Assembly: GCA_014860665.1 (NCBI GenBank)
Contig: JACZJI010000042.1
Coordinates: forward strand, 1 to 56,993
Direction: 5' to 3'
Source of the DNA: Bacteroidales bacterium
Lineage (GTDB): Bacteria > Bacteroidota > Bacteroidia > Bacteroidales > F082
Length of the DNA stretch: 56,993 nucleotides
Of this stretch, positions 8,627 to 17,566 are shown piece by piece; positions within the stretch are counted from its first letter, which is position 1, and each line of letters starts with the position of its first letter. A model generated the notes under the pieces. The model worked only from the letters and a program-made list of their open reading frames with translations. It was not told the DNA's origin and ran no database searches. The position numbers and the translations under genes were made by a program.

Positions 8627-9577
8627 ATGGAATATAATTTTGAAAGCCGAAAGCTGATGCTCATTATTAAAAAGTGGAAATACCATCTGCTGATTGTCCT
8701 GGTTGTGGCTTCTGCTGCTGCAGCCTTTTTTTCCGGGCCGAAGTTTATTATCCCGATGTATAAATCCTATGCCGTTGTTTATCCCAATAATCTGGAACCT
8801 TACTCCAAGGAAAGTACCACGGAACAAATGATTCAGATTTTTCAATCTCAGGGCATTGTGGATAGCATGATAGCAAAGTATGATCTGGCAAAACGTTATG
8901 ACGTTGATCCGCACTACAAATATTTCAGAACAGAGTTGTTAAGGCTGTATCATGAAAATGTAAGTATTCAGAAAACAAGCTATGAAGCAGTCGAAATAGA
9001 AGTTCTTGACAGGAATCCGGATACGGCTAAGCTGATGGTGGATGAACTGATTTCTTTGTTCAACAAAAAGGTAAGGAGCATGCAGAACGAAAAGTTTAGC
9101 GAGCTGGCAAATGCTTATGCCGGTCAGTTGAAACGCAAAAGAGCTGCTATGGACTCATTGCGTAATGTATTACAGGATTTGGGCGATAAAGGTGTATTCG
9201 AGTATGACTATGAGTCGCAGCAAATCATGAAATCGTATTTGAGTAATCTTGAAAAAGGTTATTCAGGCAAAAGCATGAAAGAAGCCAAACAACTGATGGA
9301 AAACATGGGTAAGTACAGTGGTAATCTGGTGCAGACCACGGATATGCTCGCTGCTGAGGCTAAAACCTACGTCGAAGTGAAACTGAGTTTTGAGAAGGAG
9401 TACAGGCATGTAGTTTCCAACGTGACTTATACCAATGTGGTTACTTATCCTTTTGTGGCTGATAAAAAATCTTATCCCATCAGGTGGTTGATTGTTTTGG
9501 TAGTAGATGTAGCAGCTCTTGTGCTCGCCTTAATTTTGATCGCTTTTCTTGACAGAAAATCATTTTCTGCTTCTTAA
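8627..9577 (+). CDS. Wzz-like chain-length determinant
   Basis: This 316-residue protein has one membrane helix near each end (about 17-38 and 287-309) and a predicted periplasmic middle rich in charged helices. That is the layout of polysaccharide co-polymerases that set O-antigen or capsule chain length. It lacks the tyrosine kinase domain of Wzc types. Sequence similarity is weak by eye, so the call leans on topology and on its place between flippase and polymerase genes. The next gene starts 3 nt after its stop. Confidence 0.7.
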   Translation: MEYNFESRKLMLIIKKWKYHLLIVLVVASAAAAFFSGPKFIIPMYKSYAVVYPNNLEPYSKESTTEQMIQIFQSQGIVDSMIAKYDLAKRYDVDPHYKYFRTELLRLYHENVSIQKTSYEAVEIEVLDRNPDTAKLMVDELISLFNKKVRSMQNEKFSELANAYAGQLKRKRAAMDSLRNVLQDLGDKGVFEYDYESQQIMKSYLSNLEKGYSGKSMKEAKQLMENMGKYSGNLVQTTDMLAAEAKTYVEVKLSFEKEYRHVVSNVTYTNVVTYPFVADKKSYPIRWLIVLVVDVAALVLALILIAFLDRKSFSAS

Positions 9578-9580
9578 TAC

Positions 9581-11032
9581 ATGATTCAGAAGGAACAAAC
9601 AAAAAAGCTGGTTGTCTTTTATTTTGCATTGGTACTATTCCTGAGTTTGGGATTTTACTATATGCTGAAAAAGGAGAGCTATTGGTTTTTTGCTTTACCT
9701 CTTGTATTGATCGTTGCCTATTATTACCTTGTTTCGCTTGACAAAATTGTCTTGCTCATCACATTCCTGACGCCTCTTGCCGTCACGTTGAATGACTCAT
9801 CCCTGGGGGCTGCTTTGTCTGTCCCTTCCGAACCTTTAATGTTTGGTGTTCTGGTGCTATTCCTGGGCAACTTGATTTTGGTCGGAAATTATAACCGGAA
9901 GGTTTCAACGCACATCATTGCTTATCTGATATATTTTAACCTGTTCTGGATGTTTGTTACATCTATGACCAGTGCCTTGCCTCTGGTTTCTTTTAAACAC
10001 CTGCTTTCAAGAATCTGGTTTGTGGTACCTTTCTTTTTTGTGGCTTCTCCAATGTTCCGTGTTAAAAAGAACATTCATAAGTTTTTGTGGCTTTACATTT
10101 TGTCCTTAACAATAGTAATAATCTATACCCTGATAAGGCATTCCGGATATGGTTTCGATGAACAGGCAGGGCATTGGGTCATGACTCCGTTTTATAATGA
10201 TCACACGGCATACGGGGCCGCATTATCTATGTTTATACCTGTATTGGCAGGTTATATATTTTTCCCCAAACTGTCTTCATGGCAAAGAATAACATCGTTG
10301 TTCTTTTTTGTTCTGTTCGCTGTAGCACTGACGTTTTCATACAGTCGTGCTGCCTGGCTTAGCACGGCGGTAGCGCTGTTTGTTTTCCTTTTGGTGATGC
10401 TTCGCATCAGGTTTCGCTGGGTGGCGACAGGAACAGTTCTGATACTCGTTTTGGCATTCTCTTTTCAGCAGCAGATATTCAGCAAACTTGAAAAGAACAA
10501 GCAGGATTCTTCGACAAGTTTTGTGGATCATGTGAAATCCATGAGTAACATCTCTTCTGACCCTTCAAATATGGAGCGGATAAATCGTTGGGCTTCTGCC
10601 ATACGGATGTTTGAGCAACGGCCATTGTTTGGATGGGGGCCGGGAACATATCAATTTGAATATGCCCCATTTCAGCTTGCCAGCGAAATGACACAAATTT
10701 CAACCAACCTGGGCGATCGCGGTAATGCCCACAGCGAATATTTAGGACCATTGTCGGAAGAAGGCATTCCGGGGCTTATCAGCGTATTATTGCTGGTTGG
10801 CTTTGCTATAAAAACAGGTCTTGATATTCACAAAAAAGGAAATACTGAGCTTAAATTCCTGAGTCTGATGGTAACATTGGGAATCATTGCTTATTTCTTC
10901 CACGGATTAATGAACGATTTTCTGGCTACTGACAAATTATCTGTCCCGGTCTGGGGCTTTATGGCCATTTTGGTCAGCCTGGAAGTTTATCATTCGAAAG
11001 AAGTGCCTGCTGAAGTGCACCAGGAGTCATAA
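9581..11032 (+). CDS. O-antigen polymerase/ligase (Wzy_C/WaaL family)
   Basis: This 483-residue membrane protein has 10-12 hydrophobic segments. The large periplasmic loop ends in NAHSEYLGPLSEEGIPGL, the characteristic Wzy_C motif with its key histidine. The family either polymerises glycan repeat units or ligates O-antigen to lipid A-core. It completes a flippase, co-polymerase, polymerase trio. No glycosyltransferase is visible nearby, so the sugars are assembled elsewhere. Confidence 0.85.
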   Translation: MIQKEQTKKLVVFYFALVLFLSLGFYYMLKKESYWFFALPLVLIVAYYYLVSLDKIVLLITFLTPLAVTLNDSSLGAALSVPSEPLMFGVLVLFLGNLILVGNYNRKVSTHIIAYLIYFNLFWMFVTSMTSALPLVSFKHLLSRIWFVVPFFFVASPMFRVKKNIHKFLWLYILSLTIVIIYTLIRHSGYGFDEQAGHWVMTPFYNDHTAYGAALSMFIPVLAGYIFFPKLSSWQRITSLFFFVLFAVALTFSYSRAAWLSTAVALFVFLLVMLRIRFRWVATGTVLILVLAFSFQQQIFSKLEKNKQDSSTSFVDHVKSMSNISSDPSNMERINRWASAIRMFEQRPLFGWGPGTYQFEYAPFQLASEMTQISTNLGDRGNAHSEYLGPLSEEGIPGLISVLLLVGFAIKTGLDIHKKGNTELKFLSLMVTLGIIAYFFHGLMNDFLATDKLSVPVWGFMAILVSLEVYHSKEVPAEVHQES

Positions 11033-11100
11033 ATCCTGTAAAATTGAAGAATACACTTTCTCAATAAAATTTTGGATACATAGTTTAAAGAAATTTCCCG

Positions 11101-11336
11101 GACAAACCTCCGCAGAACTGGCTGGACTGGTTGCACAATAGGCTGGACTTCCGCAGAACAGCCTGGACTGGCCGCACAATAGGCTGGACCTTCGCAGAAC
11201 TGCCTGGTTTGGTTGCACGATAGTCTGGACTTCCGCAGAACCGCCTGGACTTGCTACACAATAGCCCGGAGTAGTTACAAAGCCCACCGGAGCATCGCAG
11301 AACCGGCCGGATTGATTAAACAATCCACCGGAGTGC
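11101..11336. repeat. Tandem repeat, 20.5-bp half-units (41-bp units)
   Basis: Eleven degenerate half-units are spaced 20 or 21 bp apart. Their cores begin at 11112, 11133, 11153, 11174, 11194, 11215, 11235, 11256, 11276, 11297 and 11318. Cores alternate GCAGAAC and GCACAAT, each preceded by CTGGAC or CCGGAG, giving a 41-bp double unit. The alternation breaks once: two AC-AAT-type half-units are consecutive at 11256 and 11276. Because 41 is not a multiple of 3, the array is not a coding repeat. It fills the gap between the convergent polymerase and efp genes. Confidence 0.85.
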
Positions 11337-11383
11337 TTAATTTTCTTTATTTATTTGCTCCCTACCATTCAATCTTTACAACA

Positions 11384-11417
11384 AAAGAGGCCATCCCTGA
11401 TTTGGGACAGCCTCTTT
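11384..11417 (-). terminator. Terminator of the lpxC-fabZ-lpxA-efp operon
   Basis: AAAGAGGC (11384-11391) pairs with GCCTCTTT (11410-11417), with an inner TCCC/GGGA stem around TGATTT. On the minus strand the stem is followed by a T-rich stretch. It lies 23 nt past the efp stop. Confidence 0.7.
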
Positions 11418-11439
11418 GATGCTTTTTAAAGAATTTGAA

Positions 11440-12006
11440 TTACTCTTTTACTCTTTCAGAGTATTCATGAGTTCTGGTATCCACTTTGATCTTGTCACCA
11501 ATGTTGATGAAAAGCGGCACCTTCACGGTAGCTCCGGTTTCCATGGTGGCATCTTTGAAAGTGTTGGTGGCAGTATTGCCTTTTTCACCAGGTTCGGTGT
11601 AAGTAACTTCCAAAGTAACATAAGGACTCATTTCACATTCCATAGGAGACTCTGTATCTGCATGGTAAACAACGGTTACCATTTCACCTTCTTTCAAGAG
11701 GTCAGGGGCAGTAATAAGTCCTTCATCAAGGAAAATCTGCTCGAAAGTCTCAGTATTCATAAAATGATAAGTGGTACTTTCTTTGTAAAGATACTGATAA
11801 GGTCTTCTTTCAATTCTCTGAATGTTGATTTTAACCCCTGAAGTGAAAGTGTTAGGAATTACTCTCCCGGTTTTTGCGTTCTTCAACTTAGTGCGAACGA
11901 AAGCGGGACCTTTTCCGGGTTTAACATGTTGAAACTCTACAATGATCCACAAGTCCCCGTTGAATTCAATGCACAATCCGTTTCTAAAATCTGCTGTTGT
12001 CGCCAT
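11440..12006 (-). CDS. efp: Elongation factor P
   Basis: This 188-residue EF-P has the three beta-barrel domains at standard length. EF-P binds ribosomes stalled on consecutive prolines and speeds peptide bond formation. The tip loop reads [10 protein letters not shown] with K32 where the E. coli protein carries its modified lysine. No EpmA/EpmB or EarP partner is visible in this window. The C-terminal domain ([17 protein letters not shown]) is typical. It is the last gene of an operon, 24 nt after lpxA. Confidence 0.96.
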   Translation of the reverse strand: MATTADFRNGLCIEFNGDLWIIVEFQHVKPGKGPAFVRTKLKNAKTGRVIPNTFTSGVKINIQRIERRPYQYLYKESTTYHFMNTETFEQIFLDEGLITAPDLLKEGEMVTVVYHADTESPMECEMSPYVTLEVTYTEPGEKGNTATNTFKDATMETGATVKVPLFINIGDKIKVDTRTHEYSERVKE

Positions 12007-12030
12007 AATAAAAATAAAGTTTTCTGAAAT

Positions 12031-12819
12031 TTATTCGCGTTGTCTTTTGTAGCCGCGCATAATTCCTCTCTGGGAATTCTGGATGAAATTCAGAATTTCA
12101 TCACGTTCTGCGTTGATAGGAAGATTAGCCTCGATAAAGCCTACTGCCTGGCTGATGTTACGGCCTTTTAAGTAAAGGTTTCTGTAAATTTCGTGAATAA
12201 AATTAATTTGTTCATCAGTGTATCCTCTTCTCCGCAAACCTATGGAGTTAACCCCTACAAAAGAAATGGGATTACGTCCGGCTTTTGAATAAGGAGGAAT
12301 ATCTTTTGTAACCATGCTGCCACCAGCTACCATTGCATGTTTTCCAATATGGACAAACTGATGCACAGCCGACATACCGCCAATGATAGCAAAGTCTTCT
12401 ACATCGATATGACCGGCCAGGTTTACAGCGTTCGCAAGAATTACGTTATTTCCAATGTGACAGTCGTGAGCAATGTGCACATAGGCCATCAAAAGACAGT
12501 TATTTCCTACCACGGTTTCACCGCTGGCTTTTGTTCCACGGTTTACGGTAACAAATTCACGGATGGTAACATGATCTCCAATAATTACCTGGGTATCTTC
12601 TCCATCATATTTCAAATCCTGTGGGATCGCAGAAATGACCGCGCCGGGGAAAATACGACAGTTTTTTCCGATACGGGCACCTTCCATAATAGTAACATTG
12701 GAGCCAATCCATGTCCCCTTATCAATAACAACATTTTTTTCAATGTTTACAAAAGGTTCAATAACGACATTCGATGCGATTTTGGCTTCAGGATGTACGT
12801 ATGCCAGTGGTTGATTCAT
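12031..12819 (-). CDS. lpxA: UDP-N-acetylglucosamine acyltransferase
   Basis: This 262-residue protein is built of hexapeptide repeats forming a left-handed beta helix, with the LpxA-type HIAHDCHIGNN segment (catalytic histidine) and a helical C-terminal tail containing RRRGYT. It adds a 3-hydroxyacyl chain to UDP-GlcNAc, the first step of lipid A synthesis, in the cytoplasm. It lies 6 nt after fabZ and before efp. Confidence 0.96.
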   Translation of the reverse strand: MNQPLAYVHPEAKIASNVVIEPFVNIEKNVVIDKGTWIGSNVTIMEGARIGKNCRIFPGAVISAIPQDLKYDGEDTQVIIGDHVTIREFVTVNRGTKASGETVVGNNCLLMAYVHIAHDCHIGNNVILANAVNLAGHIDVEDFAIIGGMSAVHQFVHIGKHAMVAGGSMVTKDIPPYSKAGRNPISFVGVNSIGLRRRGYTDEQINFIHEIYRNLYLKGRNISQAVGFIEANLPINAERDEILNFIQNSQRGIMRGYKRQRE

Positions 12820-12825
12820 TTAGGT

Positions 12826-13299
12826 CTACTTATTTTTTATAATTTGTGCTGTCAGTTCACCTTGCATAACAAGTTTGTTTCCGACAAACGCTTTTCCTCG
12901 CATAATGCAAATCCCTTGTTTGATAGGAGCGATGGGTTCCAGAGAGAAAACAAGTGTATCACCGGGAACTACCTTGGCGCGAAATCTCACGTCGTTAATT
13001 TTAAGGAAATAGGTAGAATAACTTTTCTTGTCTTCCACCCCGCTCAGAACAAAAATTCCTCCAACCTGGGCAAGCGCTTCAATCTGCAATACACCAGGCA
13101 TTAAAGGCTCATCAGGGAAATGTCCCATAAAAAAGCCTTCATTCATTGTGACGTTCTTAAGGCCTACAATATGATTATCGCTTAACTCCAGAATTTTATC
13201 TACCAGTAGGAAAGGAGAACGGTGTGGGAGAATTTTCTTTATTTCCTTGATGTCGTATACAGGATCGGCGTATATATCAAACGGAGGCTCTTTAATCAT
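12826..13299 (-). CDS. fabZ: 3-hydroxyacyl-ACP dehydratase FabZ
   Basis: This 157-residue hotdog dehydratase carries the core HRSPFLLVDKI and catalytic H60 and E74 in GHFPDEPLMPGVLQIEALAQ. It dehydrates 3-hydroxyacyl-ACP in fatty acid synthesis and competes with LpxA for the same substrate. Many Bacteroidota encode it as the C-terminal half of an LpxC-FabZ fusion. Here it is a separate frame whose ATG overlaps the lpxC stop by 8 nt. The N-terminal residues before VYDIKEIKKILPHR look like the linker of the fused enzyme. Confidence 0.94.
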   Translation of the reverse strand: MIKEPPFDIYADPVYDIKEIKKILPHRSPFLLVDKILELSDNHIVGLKNVTMNEGFFMGHFPDEPLMPGVLQIEALAQVGGIFVLSGVEDKKSYSTYFLKINDVRFRAKVVPGDTLVFSLEPIAPIKQGICIMRGKAFVGNKLVMQGELTAQIIKNK

Positions 13300-14224
13300 T
13301 GACAGTCGCTTTTTGATTGATTTCTTTCAAGATATGTTTTGCAAATTCCGTATTGGCATGATGGCCAGGGCGTGTAGCAGTAACATGACCTTTCAATGGT
13401 TTCCCCAATAAATAAAGGTCTCCGATTAAATCCAGCAATTTATGACGGGCAGGCTCATTGTCAAAATAAAGGGAAAGGTTGTTCAGAATACCACTTCCGT
13501 TGACCGTAACCCTTGGCTTTTTAAATAAATCAGCCAAATAGTCGAGCTCATCTTGCGGAACTTTCCGGTTTACAAAAACAATAGCGTTGTTTAAATCGCC
13601 ACCTTTAATAAGGTCATTTTTCAACAAAAATTCCAATTCGTGCAAAAAGACGAAAGTCCTGCAAGAAGAAATTTCTGCTTTAAACTCGGAAATATCTTGT
13701 ATTTCTGCGGTTTGTTCGCCCAGAACCCGGGATTCAAAATCTATAATCGTTGTTGCTGAGAAATGTTTCGAGGGACGGATTTCAATTTTTGTCTTCTTTT
13801 CGGGGATCTCCATCGTAATAATATCCTCGATGACAATGTATTCCCTTTCAGCATCTAATTCTACGATGCCTGCTTCTTCGATAGCTTCAACAAAATATTT
13901 TGAAGAACCGTCTTTAATCGGAATCTCTTCCATGTCAAGCTCTACCAAAGCATTGTCTATATTTAAACCGCGAAAAGCGGCCATAACATGTTCGATAGTA
14001 TATACACGGGCGTCATCTTTTCCAATACAAGTGCCACGGTTCGTACTGATGACATTAGCAACTAATGCATCAATAACCGGTTGACCCTCTAAATCGGTTC
14101 TTTTAAATTTTATTCCGTGACCAGCGGGAGCTGGTAGAAAACTCATCGTTCCTTTCTTCCCTGTATGGAGTCCTTGTCCCTCAATTGAAACTTTTTTCCC
14201 CAGAGTAGTTTGCCTTTCAATCAT
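13292..14224 (-). CDS. lpxC: UDP-3-O-acyl-GlcNAc deacetylase LpxC
   Basis: This 310-residue zinc amidase catalyses the committed step of lipid A synthesis. Zinc ligands H79, H261 and D265 and the catalytic histidine H288 (in RPGHHANTEFAKHI) are all present, matching the E. coli pattern H79, H238, D242, H265. It ends right after this motif in a short tail that overlaps fabZ by 8 nt. In relatives the frame continues into FabZ; see the findings. Confidence 0.95.
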   Translation of the reverse strand: MIERQTTLGKKVSIEGQGLHTGKKGTMSFLPAPAGHGIKFKRTDLEGQPVIDALVANVISTNRGTCIGKDDARVYTIEHVMAAFRGLNIDNALVELDMEEIPIKDGSSKYFVEAIEEAGIVELDAEREYIVIEDIITMEIPEKKTKIEIRPSKHFSATTIIDFESRVLGEQTAEIQDISEFKAEISSCRTFVFLHELEFLLKNDLIKGGDLNNAIVFVNRKVPQDELDYLADLFKKPRVTVNGSGILNNLSLYFDNEPARHKLLDLIGDLYLLGKPLKGHVTATRPGHHANTEFAKHILKEINQKATVND

Positions 14225-14259
14225 CTAATCAGTGAATGTTTTTAAAAAAGAAATTTTGG

Positions 14260-14267
14260 CAAAAATA
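14260..14267 (-). promoter_or_regulatory. -7 box before lpxC
   Basis: On the minus strand this reads TATTTTTG, matching TAnnTTTG, about 35 nt before the lpxC ATG. A possible TTTG lies only 14 nt further upstream, closer than usual. The 232-nt gap to lpxD supports an independent promoter here. Confidence 0.4.
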
Positions 14268-14456
14268 ACATTTTTTTGTTCCAAAAGATGCTAATTTCAA
14301 TTTGAATGTCAATATTAGAGGCCGCAACATAATTATGAGACTCCTGAAAAGAAGTCAAATAATTTTGTAATTCTCTTATAAACAGTAAGGTGTGAAAAGA
14401 ATAGCCTTTAACTGACTCATAATCTTAGTTAATGATAAGTTTCTAATGTCACCGGG

Positions 14457-15494
14457 CTATTCTCCGCGCATCTCTTTCAATTTGTTTTCCAGCTCTGTGA
14501 TTCTTTTTACCATGCTTTCAATTTGTCTCAGATAAATCAAGGATCTCTGATGGTCGGCAAGATTTGTTGCCGGACTGCCTCCGATGAGACTGTCGGGTTT
14601 TGTGAAACTTTTTGAAATACCGGATTGAGCCATAACTTTCACGCCATCAGCAATTTTTATATGACCGACAAAACCAACCTGCCCGGCAACCATACAGTTC
14701 TTTCCTAATTTTGTGGAACCGGAGACTCCCGATTGAGAGGCTATAACTGTGTTCTCTCCAATTTCGACATTATGAGCAATCTGGATAAGATTGTCAAGTT
14801 TGACGCCTTTCCGGATGATCGTTGAACCCATAGTAGCACGGTCTATCGTGGTATTGGCTCCCACTTCAACACGATCCTCGAGAATTACATTTCCGATTTG
14901 CGGGATCTTTTTGAAATCCGTATTCTGCTGAGGAGCAAATCCAAATCCATCAGCACCAATAACAGAACCGCCGTGAAGGATACATTCATTGCCAATTACT
15001 GTTTCGCTGTATATCTTAACTCCGTAATAAATAGTTGTGTCGTTTCCGATTTTGCAATTATCTCCAATACTTGTATTGGAATAAATCTTCACATTATTAC
15101 CAATGGTAGTATTTTCTCCAATGGAAACAAAATCACCGATATAAACCCCTTCTCCGATTTTCGCCGAAGGAGCAACCGCTGCATTAGGTGAAATCCCGGT
15201 TTTCTGCTGCTTTGAGTTTTGATAAATTTCCAACAAAGATGTAAAAGCAAGATAGGCGTCCTTAACACGGATTAAAGTGGCTGTTAAGGGTTTTTCAGGT
15301 TTGAAATCTTCATTTACCACAACAATGTCAGCCTTTGTATCATAAATATATTTTGTATAAATCGGATTTGCCAGAAAACTGATGCTTCCGGGCTTACCTT
15401 CTTCTATTTTTGAAAGTGTAGAAACTTCGACTTCCGGGCGGCCTTCTACGCTACCATTCAATGCGTTGGCTATTTGTTGTGCTGTAAACTTCAT
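14457..15494 (-). CDS. lpxD: UDP-3-O-acylglucosamine N-acyltransferase
   Basis: This 345-residue enzyme adds the second 3-hydroxyacyl chain during lipid A synthesis. It has an N-terminal uridine-binding domain, about ten hexapeptide-repeat coils, the catalytic-region [21 protein letters not shown] and a C-terminal coiled-coil helix ([20 protein letters not shown]). The reading frame extends 26 codons upstream, but that stretch overlaps the end of the Lrp gene and is not LpxD-like. The ATG at 15494, starting MKFTAQQIA, is therefore preferred. It is near lpxC-fabZ-lpxA but separated by 232 nt. Confidence 0.95.
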   Translation of the reverse strand: MKFTAQQIANALNGSVEGRPEVEVSTLSKIEEGKPGSISFLANPIYTKYIYDTKADIVVVNEDFKPEKPLTATLIRVKDAYLAFTSLLEIYQNSKQQKTGISPNAAVAPSAKIGEGVYIGDFVSIGENTTIGNNVKIYSNTSIGDNCKIGNDTTIYYGVKIYSETVIGNECILHGGSVIGADGFGFAPQQNTDFKKIPQIGNVILEDRVEVGANTTIDRATMGSTIIRKGVKLDNLIQIAHNVEIGENTVIASQSGVSGSTKLGKNCMVAGQVGFVGHIKIADGVKVMAQSGISKSFTKPDSLIGGSPATNLADHQRSLIYLRQIESMVKRITELENKLKEMRGE

Positions 15495-15540
15495 AAGTAT
15501 AATTTTGCGTGGCAAGGTACAAAATTTAATTTTACTCCTA

Positions 15541-16047
15541 TCATTCAAACAGGTTCGTGTTGGGCGTTCCATTGCTTTTTTCGATGGGCAACTGCCTGCT
15601 GAATCCTTCCTGCAATGAGATGAAAGTTTCAGTTGCTGTTACTTCCGGAATGGACTGGATGTATTCAACCAATATTTTTTTCAGATGCTCATTGTCCATC
15701 GAATAGATTTTTAAAAATAACGAATATTTTCCTGTTGTGTGATGGCATTCCACTACTTCTGGAATTTTTGTGATTTTTTGAAATACTTCTTCGTGCGTGT
15801 GAGTGCTTGTCAGATTTACCTGAACACCTACAAAAGCCGTCGTAAGATACCCTAACTTTTTAGGATTGATGCGGAACTGGGAACCTGAAACAATACCGGA
15901 TTCCTGAAGTTTTAGTGCCCGCTGATGGACTGAAGCGCCTGAAACATTGCATTGTCTGGCAATTTCCAAAAATGAAACCCTTGCATCCCTCATCAGAAAC
16001 TTTAAAATCTTTTTATCCAGATTATCAATTTGAAGTTGATGGTTCAT
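15541..16047 (-). CDS. Lrp/AsnC-family transcriptional regulator
   Basis: This 168-residue protein has an N-terminal winged HTH (about 8-60, with [17 protein letters not shown]) and a C-terminal RAM/AsnC ligand domain containing the [10 protein letters not shown] strand. Family members bind amino acids and switch nearby promoters. It is divergent from a PLP enzyme of sulfur amino acid type across a 235-bp gap holding promoters for both, so that gene and its own are likely targets. A role in methionine or cysteine sensing is inference. Confidence 0.9.
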   Translation of the reverse strand: MNHQLQIDNLDKKILKFLMRDARVSFLEIARQCNVSGASVHQRALKLQESGIVSGSQFRINPKKLGYLTTAFVGVQVNLTSTHTHEEVFQKITKIPEVVECHHTTGKYSLFLKIYSMDNEHLKKILVEYIQSIPEVTATETFISLQEGFSRQLPIEKSNGTPNTNLFE

Positions 16048-16097
16048 TTTTTATTGAATAAAATCTAAAATTATCATAAAATTCGTAAAAATAATTG

Positions 16098-16127
16098 CAA
16101 ATTTACACTAAATTGTAAAGCAATCAA
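16098..16127 (-). promoter_or_regulatory. Promoter of the Lrp-type gene
   Basis: On the minus strand TTG (plus 16125-16127) is followed after 19 nt by TAAATTTG (plus 16098-16105), about 50 nt before the ATG at 16047. Confidence 0.5.
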
Positions 16128-16143
16128 GAAAATTAAGATAAAA

Positions 16144-16175
16144 TTGTGTCATATACTGTTAAATTCATAATTTTG
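16144..16175 (+). promoter_or_regulatory. Promoter of the trans-sulfuration-type gene
   Basis: TTG (16144-16146), a 21-nt spacer, then TAATTTTG (16168-16175). It is divergent from, and close to, the Lrp promoter, so one bound regulator could control both. Confidence 0.55.
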
Positions 16176-16217
16176 TCATGGCTTATTTTGGATGACAATT
16201 ACACAATAGTTTAATCT

Positions 16218-16249
16218 CTCAAAGAAAAAGAAAGATTTTGTTCTTTGAG
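16218..16249 (+). promoter_or_regulatory. Leader hairpin before the PLP enzyme gene
   Basis: In the roughly 100-nt leader, CTCAAAGAA (16218-16226) pairs with TTCTTTGAG (16241-16249) around a 14-nt loop. A 12-codon reading frame (ATG 16261, stop TGA 16297-16299) follows it and overlaps the start at 16283 in another frame. Together they could form a leader control element; this is inference. Confidence 0.3.
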
Positions 16250-16282
16250 TTTTATAACCCATGAAAACAAAATTACAGTATC

Positions 16283-17491
16283 ATGAAAAAGAAATTTGAT
16301 CCGGCTACAGCCATTCAAAGGCTGGAGCAGTTTGGGGAATTTGGTGATGTTAATCCTTCCATCACCGATTCAGCGACATTTACATTTATGACGGAGGAAG
16401 AAATGATCAAAACCTTCCACGGAGAAGGAACGGGATGCTTTCTCTATTCGCGGCACTGGAACCCCAGCAACCGTTACCTTTCAGATGCTCTGGCAGCTAT
16501 GGAAGGCACCGAAATGGCATGGGTTACAGGTTCGGGAATGGCTGCTATCACCACTGCTATTTTACAACTCTGCAGTTGCGGAGATCATATTGTGACCAGT
16601 GTAACCACTTATGGAGGTACATATGCTTTTCTGGCCAACTTCCTGAAAAGGTTCAATATCGAAATATCATTCGTGAATATTACCAATCTGGAAAGCGTAC
16701 GTCAGGCCATGCGCCCGAATACCAAGGTTGTTTACACGGAAACGATGACCAACCCCATGCTACAGATATCAAATATTCCTGAACTGGCAAAAATCGTGAA
16801 GGAACACGGTACAGCTAAGCTTGTTGTGGACAATACTTTTACACCTATGATATTCAGTCCTTATCAGCTAGGTGCTGATATTGTGGTGTACAGTATGACA
16901 AAATTCATCAACGGGAAAAATGATATGGTGGCAGGTGCCATTTGTGCTTCCGAAGAATTTATCAATGCCATTAGTAGTGTGAATGACGGGACTGCCATGC
17001 TGCTCGGGCCGGTGCTCGATCCGCTGCGTTCGTCAAGCGTTTTGAAGAACCTGGCTACTTTGCATATCCGCATGCAGAAGCACAGTGAGAATGCTATGTA
17101 TCTGGCCAGAAAGTTTAAAGAAATCGGATTAAAATTTGTTTACCCCGGTATGCCAGAGCATCCGCAATATGAGCTGATGACACAACTCATGAATAAGGAT
17201 TTTGGTTACGGTGGTATGATTGCCATTGACATGGAAACCCCTGAACGGGCAGCCCCGTTTATGGAACTGATGCAACGAAAAGGTGTGGGATATCATGCTG
17301 TAAGTCTGGGGTATTTCAAGACTCTGTTCTCTAACTCCGGTAAAAGCACCTCTTCAGAAGTACCTGAAGAGATACAGAAAGAGATGGGATTATCACCGGG
17401 TCTGGTGCGTTTCTCTGTTGGTCTTGATCACGATATTGAGCGCAGTGGAGAGTTGATTGTGGAAACTTTGAAAGAACTCAAATACATATAG
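16283..17491 (+). CDS. Cys/Met-metabolism PLP enzyme (methionine gamma-lyase/cystathionine lyase type)
   Basis: This 402-residue protein belongs to the trans-sulfuration PLP family: SGMAAIT cofactor loop at 84-90, the stacking tyrosine Y110 in TTYGGTY, D183 in VVDNTF and Schiff-base lysine K207 in SMTKFINGK. The family covers cystathionine gamma-synthase, cystathionine lyases, O-acetylhomoserine sulfhydrylase and methionine gamma-lyase, which motifs alone do not separate. The divergent Lrp regulator favours an amino-acid-inducible catabolic lyase. A hairpin terminator lies 43 nt past its stop. Confidence 0.85.
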   Translation: MKKKFDPATAIQRLEQFGEFGDVNPSITDSATFTFMTEEEMIKTFHGEGTGCFLYSRHWNPSNRYLSDALAAMEGTEMAWVTGSGMAAITTAILQLCSCGDHIVTSVTTYGGTYAFLANFLKRFNIEISFVNITNLESVRQAMRPNTKVVYTETMTNPMLQISNIPELAKIVKEHGTAKLVVDNTFTPMIFSPYQLGADIVVYSMTKFINGKNDMVAGAICASEEFINAISSVNDGTAMLLGPVLDPLRSSSVLKNLATLHIRMQKHSENAMYLARKFKEIGLKFVYPGMPEHPQYELMTQLMNKDFGYGGMIAIDMETPERAAPFMELMQRKGVGYHAVSLGYFKTLFSNSGKSTSSEVPEEIQKEMGLSPGLVRFSVGLDHDIERSGELIVETLKELKYI

Positions 17492-17534
17492 TATTTTATA
17501 TACCAACGAACTAAGTTTTTACAGGGATTTTAGT

Positions 17535-17566
17535 GATAGCAATCGGGTTTCATTCCGATTGCTATC
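17535..17566 (+). terminator. 12-bp perfect hairpin, terminator-like
   Basis: GATAGCAATCGG (17535-17546) pairs perfectly with CCGATTGCTATC (17555-17566) around an 8-nt loop and is followed by TTTG. It lies between the PLP enzyme and the thioesterase gene. The 3' arm doubles as part of the next gene's -7 box. Confidence 0.6.

Noticed and set aside
11027..11323. 98-codon minus-strand frame across the tandem repeat
   Set aside because: The 41-bp repeat unit is not a multiple of three, so the frame cannot encode a repeating protein. It is open by chance composition.
11101..11336. CRISPR array
   Set aside because: Repeat units are contiguous, degenerate and about 20 bp, with no unique spacers and no cas genes.
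12337..13104. Long plus-strand open frame (255 codons) opposite lpxA and fabZ
   Set aside because: It is the mirror of two well-supported genes. The predicted protein has no domain, and hexapeptide genes often leave the opposite strand open.
14225..14456. Small RNA or gene between lpxD and lpxC
   Set aside because: Only a -7 box for lpxC was found; no hairpin-terminator pair or coding frame.
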